A stretch of 64,000 bases of DNA, from contig CADCXA010000021.1 of assembly GCA_902806565.1 (NCBI GenBank), positions 248,001 to 312,000 on the forward strand. The letters are read 5' to 3'. Of this stretch, positions 60,533-64,000 are shown in pieces (the first letter of the stretch is position 1; every line of letters begins with the position of its first letter). The translations under genes and the position numbers were made by a program. The notes under the pieces were generated by a model that was not told the DNA's origin, ran no database searches, and saw only the letters and a program-made list of their open reading frames with translations. This stretch comes from Hypoxylon rubiginosum. Its lineage: Eukaryota; Ascomycota; Sordariomycetes; Xylariales; Hypoxylaceae.

Positions 60533-62126
60533 GGCGTTCGAGGGGGCTTGCTTGGGATAAGCTGCTAATGAAAAAGAAGATTCGTGATACCGCCGTCGTG
60601 AAAGTAGATGTGAGAAGATTTGGCTCGGTCCAACCCGATCCCGAATAGTTCGCTTTTGGCGCTCTTAATTCTTCCGAACCGCCTGTATAGGCGGGGATGA
60701 GCTTACCCCGGTCCCATGGAACGTTGGAGACGGTGCCGATGTCAGGATTGGGTGACGGAGCCAGGGTCCGGATGCAGCCTAAACTCGCGCCGGATCTATA
60801 CGAGATTTAGAAGGTCGTACCCCGGAGCACTATATGAATCCACGCACTTATTATTGTTTTAAGTATACCTTTATCCACCTTCACCTGAATTCTTCACACG
60901 TGACGTTCTCAATAGGGGCTCCACCGACTAGAGCCCCCTATATCATACTATGGATATCGAACCCCCTTTATTGTGTGTAGGTTGAGGGTTTCCGAGAATA
61001 TGATTAATATTATAAAAAGTTGAAACTAAGAGAATCCCGAACGGCTCTTGTGACAACCCTACCTAGTAACCATAATTCAGTCCTTACCTTCTACCGAGAG
61101 TGACTATCTATCACGAATGTGGTGTGACATTCCATCTTCAAGCCACTCGTGGCCGTGCGATTGGACTTAACTCTCTCTTCGCCGAATATATTGGAATAGA
61201 CTCCGTAATATCGACTACCCCCGGATAAGACCTTGCGACACGCCCATATGCTAGTCTTCACCCATCGCCCCTTCGGTTTAGTCTCATCTGAACATTACCG
61301 AACCAACAGACACATCGCCACTTACCATTCATATTTCAGTCCAGTCCGTTCTTATCCATTGCCACAAGAAATATAGATCCGCCACTAGCCACAACTGTCC
61401 GGTGTGAGAGTATTACAACACTCCCATGAGCGTGACAGCACTGGAAAGCCTCCATACCCTTTGAAGCTACCTCCAGAAGCAAATAATGACTTCTACAATG
61501 ACTATACCATTCACGACACATCGTGAGACATATAAATTACTCTGGCGAGAATGGCATGTTGGTGGTGCCAACTCCGTGCGTCTTGTAGAACCTAGACGCA
61601 GAAATAAATGGGCACCTCAACATGCTACTCTGGGTATAGAAGTCTGGAGTGCATAGCAAAAAGGGGGGGCAAAAATACAGCTTTCGAATCTCGATCAATA
61701 GAACAACCTTGTCGTACATCACATCCTTTTTGAGGCGAAATGATGTGCGGGATTATGTGCGTGGCGCCGTGCATTCCGTCAGCCCGGGTCTCCCGCATAG
61801 AAGAGACATAGCTGAGCTAGCTGAGATGGCATCTGAAATAGGGGATCTCATAGGTAGCCTCGATGGTCACTTTCAGTCTCGTCTGATTGGTAAATGTGTT
61901 TGAATAGGGGGGCTTGTTTTTGCTGTGTCTAACTTGTCCAAAAACATGTATTTTTTACTAACAACGGGTATCGGTTTAAACACTCCTCATAACTGCGTCA
62001 AAAGATCATCTACCCTAAAAACATATTGAATCCAAAAGATGGCCACGCCAGGCTGCGCTATGTTGTAACAAAATACAAAAGAGATGAAAGTTTTAAAAAA
62101 CAGTACATTGCACACGAGAACACGTT
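60533..62126. other. intergenic, no gene seen
   Basis: Promoter of the pectate lyase and 3' flank of the ErdS gene. Frames such as 61649-61903 (plus) have no family resemblance. Composition is ordinary, with pyrimidine-rich tracts at 61130-61330. Confidence 0.45.
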
Positions 62127-64000
62127 TTACATCTCGTCCTCGAAAAATCTGATCAACGTTCTGCACCCTGAGACCCCCAGGCCCATGAATGGATAACAGA
62201 TGTAGACCGGATCTTGCTTCGCACCGAACTTCTCTCTGAACTCGCTCTTAGCGACCAGTCGAAGTTGTTGAGCGACCGTCTTGTAGGTGCGGCGTAGTAG
62301 CTTAGCCTTGACACCATTCAGGTTGCAGCCGATGAGTAGTTCGTCCATAGCGCCAGCACCGAAGGTTACGCTGCTGACCCCTGAAGATGTCAAGCTCGAG
62401 ATAGCGCGAGAGATAAGGGCCTCGATGCTGCCAGATGGTGATCCGGGGAAATCGAGCGCGAATTTGATTTGGTAGCCGTGTTGGGGCGAGAGGCGGTGTA
62501 AAATGACAAGACCGACAATTTCGCCATTCTTGTCTTCGGCCCACAGGTAGCGCCGGTGAGCCATAGATATCCAGGGGCGTACTTCGGTGATGTGAACTTG
62601 CTTGCGACCTTTGCGACTCTCCTTCCAGTCGACAATGCGCTTGTCGATACGTTGTTTCACTTCATCAGGTACCGGCTCACCAAGCTGCGTTTCGTGGATC
62701 TTCACTTCGGCCCTCTTAGCCTGGCGCTCCTTCCTGGCCACCGTATTCGCGCTATTCACGTCTACGCGCTCTTCAGCGACGCATGTTAGCGTTCGCCATC
62801 CAAGTTTGCAGCCGAGAATCTCTTCGACCTGCGCAGAGACTAGCAGCCAGATGGGCCGAAGATCCTCGCTCTTCCTCAAAAATTTAAGGAACGAACTGAT
62901 AACCATGGGATACTGGCGAGTGTCGCAAAGCGGGTTACCCATTATCATGGCATATCCATTTTCTGCGGCGTATCCAATCGCTGCTCCGGTCTCCGTATCG
63001 CGCCAGACCCTGTACCGGTCGTCCAGCCAAGAAGTATTCGTCGCATCGCCGTAGTTGACAATAAGCTTCTCAAGCTCAGGCAAATGAACGTGATCGTGAC
63101 CTCCTTCGAACTCGTAGCGGATCGTATCAGCTTCTGGGAATGGAACCTTTCCGGGTTGGTTGGCTTTCTTCGCAGGTAGGGATTTCGGATCCCTCGGGAA
63201 TAGGGTGGCATTACGAACGTCTCCTAGATTCAGTAAAAGGAATAGCACACGTTCCAGGCCAATCCCGCACCCGGCATGAGGTGGTGCACCCCACTCGAAG
63301 GCCTGCATGTACTCTTCCATTCCACCCGGATCTACTCCTGCTTTCTTCATTCTTTCAGCCAAGAGTTTCGGCTGGTGAATTCTCTGACCTCCCGTCGTGA
63401 TCTCTTGGCCGCGAAGGAATATGTCGAAGGAATTGGTAACCGTGTCGTCATTGGGGTCCAAGTGTGTATAGAATGGTCGCGCCGACGCGGGGAATTTGTC
63501 GAGAATGAAATAATCGGTCTTGTACTTCTCCTTGACGAGCTGGCCGAGCCGCATCTCTGCACGTGTTCCGAGATCCTCATTCTCGGAAGCTTGCTTGCCA
63601 TCGTCGTCCGTCCATCCTGACGAATTCAATAATTGAATTCCTTCCTTGAAGGTAAGGCGGGGAGTCTGTTCCAGCCAGACCAAGTCCTCATGCGGGAATC
63701 TCGTCTTCACGCCATCCAGCTCCTTGCGATACCGAGCGTAAACGCCCTTGAAAATAGACTTCAGCATCTCGTCGATGACGTCCATGGCTTCGTGGTAATC
63801 ATTGTGAATCATCATCTCTATATCTAGACCGGTGTACTCAGTTAGATGTCGGTGCGTGTTGCTGTCTTCTGCTCTGAAAACGGGACCGATTTCGTAGACG
63901 CGGCCAAAATCCGCGGAGATGGCCGACTGCTTGGACAATTGCGGGCTCTGCGCCAAGAAAGCCGTCCTTCCGAAATAATTTACTCTGAACACCTCGGCGC
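62127..64000 (-). CDS. erdS: Ergosteryl-3beta-O-L-aspartate synthase (AspRS-DUF2156 fusion), 5' end off window
   Basis: The visible ~623 residues run from inside the aspartyl-tRNA synthetase core to the stop. Class II synthetase motif 2 is 'GRVYEIGPVFRAEDSNTHRH' with 'LTEYTGLDIEM', and motif 3 is 'GCGIGLERVLFLLLNLGD'. After 'LFPRDPKSLPAKKANQPG' the protein continues for over 300 residues with a DUF2156 (GNAT-fold aminoacyl-transferase) domain: 'YGDATNTSWLDDRYRVW', 'YAMIMGNPLCDTRQYP', 'RPIWLLVSAQVEEILGCKLG', 'RRYLWAEDKNGEIVGLVILH' and 'VYICYPFMGLGVSG' near the end. Plain AspRS ends soon after motif 3. This fusion is the fungal ErdS, which charges tRNA-Asp and moves Asp onto ergosterol, making ergosteryl-aspartate. 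The visible part is one exon without introns. The anticodon-binding N-terminus lies beyond base 64000. Confidence 0.93.
   Translation of the reverse strand, partial: AEVFRVNYFGRTAFLAQSPQLSKQSAISADFGRVYEIGPVFRAEDSNTHRHLTEYTGLDIEMMIHNDYHEAMDVIDEMLKSIFKGVYARYRKELDGVKTRFPHEDLVWLEQTPRLTFKEGIQLLNSSGWTDDDGKQASENEDLGTRAEMRLGQLVKEKYKTDYFILDKFPASARPFYTHLDPNDDTVTNSFDIFLRGQEITTGGQRIHQPKLLAERMKKAGVDPGGMEEYMQAFEWGAPPHAGCGIGLERVLFLLLNLGDVRNATLFPRDPKSLPAKKANQPGKVPFPEADTIRYEFEGGHDHVHLPELEKLIVNYGDATNTSWLDDRYRVWRDTETGAAIGYAAENGYAMIMGNPLCDTRQYPMVISSFLKFLRKSEDLRPIWLLVSAQVEEILGCKLGWRTLTCVAEERVDVNSANTVARKERQAKRAEVKIHETQLGEPVPDEVKQRIDKRIVDWKESRKGRKQVHITEVRPWISMAHRRYLWAEDKNGEIVGLVILHRLSPQHGYQIKFALDFPGSPSGSIEALISRAISSLTSSGVSSVTFGAGAMDELLIGCNLNGVKAKLLRRTYKTVAQQLRLVAKSEFREKFGAKQDPVYICYPFMGLGVSGCRTLIRFFEDEM

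Overview
The window comes from the nuclear genome of a filamentous ascomycete (Pezizomycotina, probably Sordariomycetes). The evidence is short introns (about 50-120 nt) with GTRNGT donors and CTAAC/CTGAC-type branch sites, fungus-only families (CFEM receptor, DUF1765, fungal AspRS-DUF2156 fusion, SRPK-like kinase), dispersed genes on both strands, and a 19.8-kb AT block with the signature of repeat-induced point mutation (RIP). I do not assign a species.

Layout. 0-0.7 kb: 3' end of an MFS transporter. 1.5-5.2 kb (minus): large DUF1765 protein. 5.9-6.3 kb: small AT island. 8.6 kb: tRNA-like relic. 9.7-11.4 kb: small DUF7709-like gene and, converging on it, the ribosome assembly factor RPF2. 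11.5-15 kb: no convincing gene. 15.1-16.9 kb: eight-exon CFEM-type seven-helix receptor. 17-22 kb: mostly non-coding, with an A/G homopolymer junction, a GC-rich island and a purine-rich minisatellite. 21.9-23.4 kb: a possible zinc-cluster gene hidden by introns (minus) and a clear cysteine-rich small secreted protein (plus). 24.6-25.8 kb: conserved gene of unknown function with a 19-nt microexon. 26.8-27.7 kb: membrane-anchored CPYS glutaredoxin. 30.8-31.9 kb: F-box-like protein. 34.0-34.4 kb: small basic protein. 35.4 kb: intron-containing tRNA-Tyr.

35.6-55.4 kb is an extreme AT block without open frames. It holds a pair of 158-bp direct repeats 10,554 bp apart that differ only by transitions, which fits the ends of a RIP-mutated retroelement. 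The right edge ends in a GC-rich hairpin followed by CTAG, the shape of a Helitron 3' end.

55.6-64 kb is gene-dense again: squalene epoxidase (ERG1 type), an SRPK-like kinase with a frame break, a secreted pectate lyase, and the 3' part of ergosteryl-aspartate synthase (AspRS fused to DUF2156). The most interesting biology is the sterol pair: an enzyme making the ergosterol precursor and the enzyme that aminoacylates ergosterol lie about 5 kb apart, beside a RIP-mutated compartment. That they act together is inference. Exon models were built by hand from reading frame and splice sites and have not been checked against transcripts or databases.
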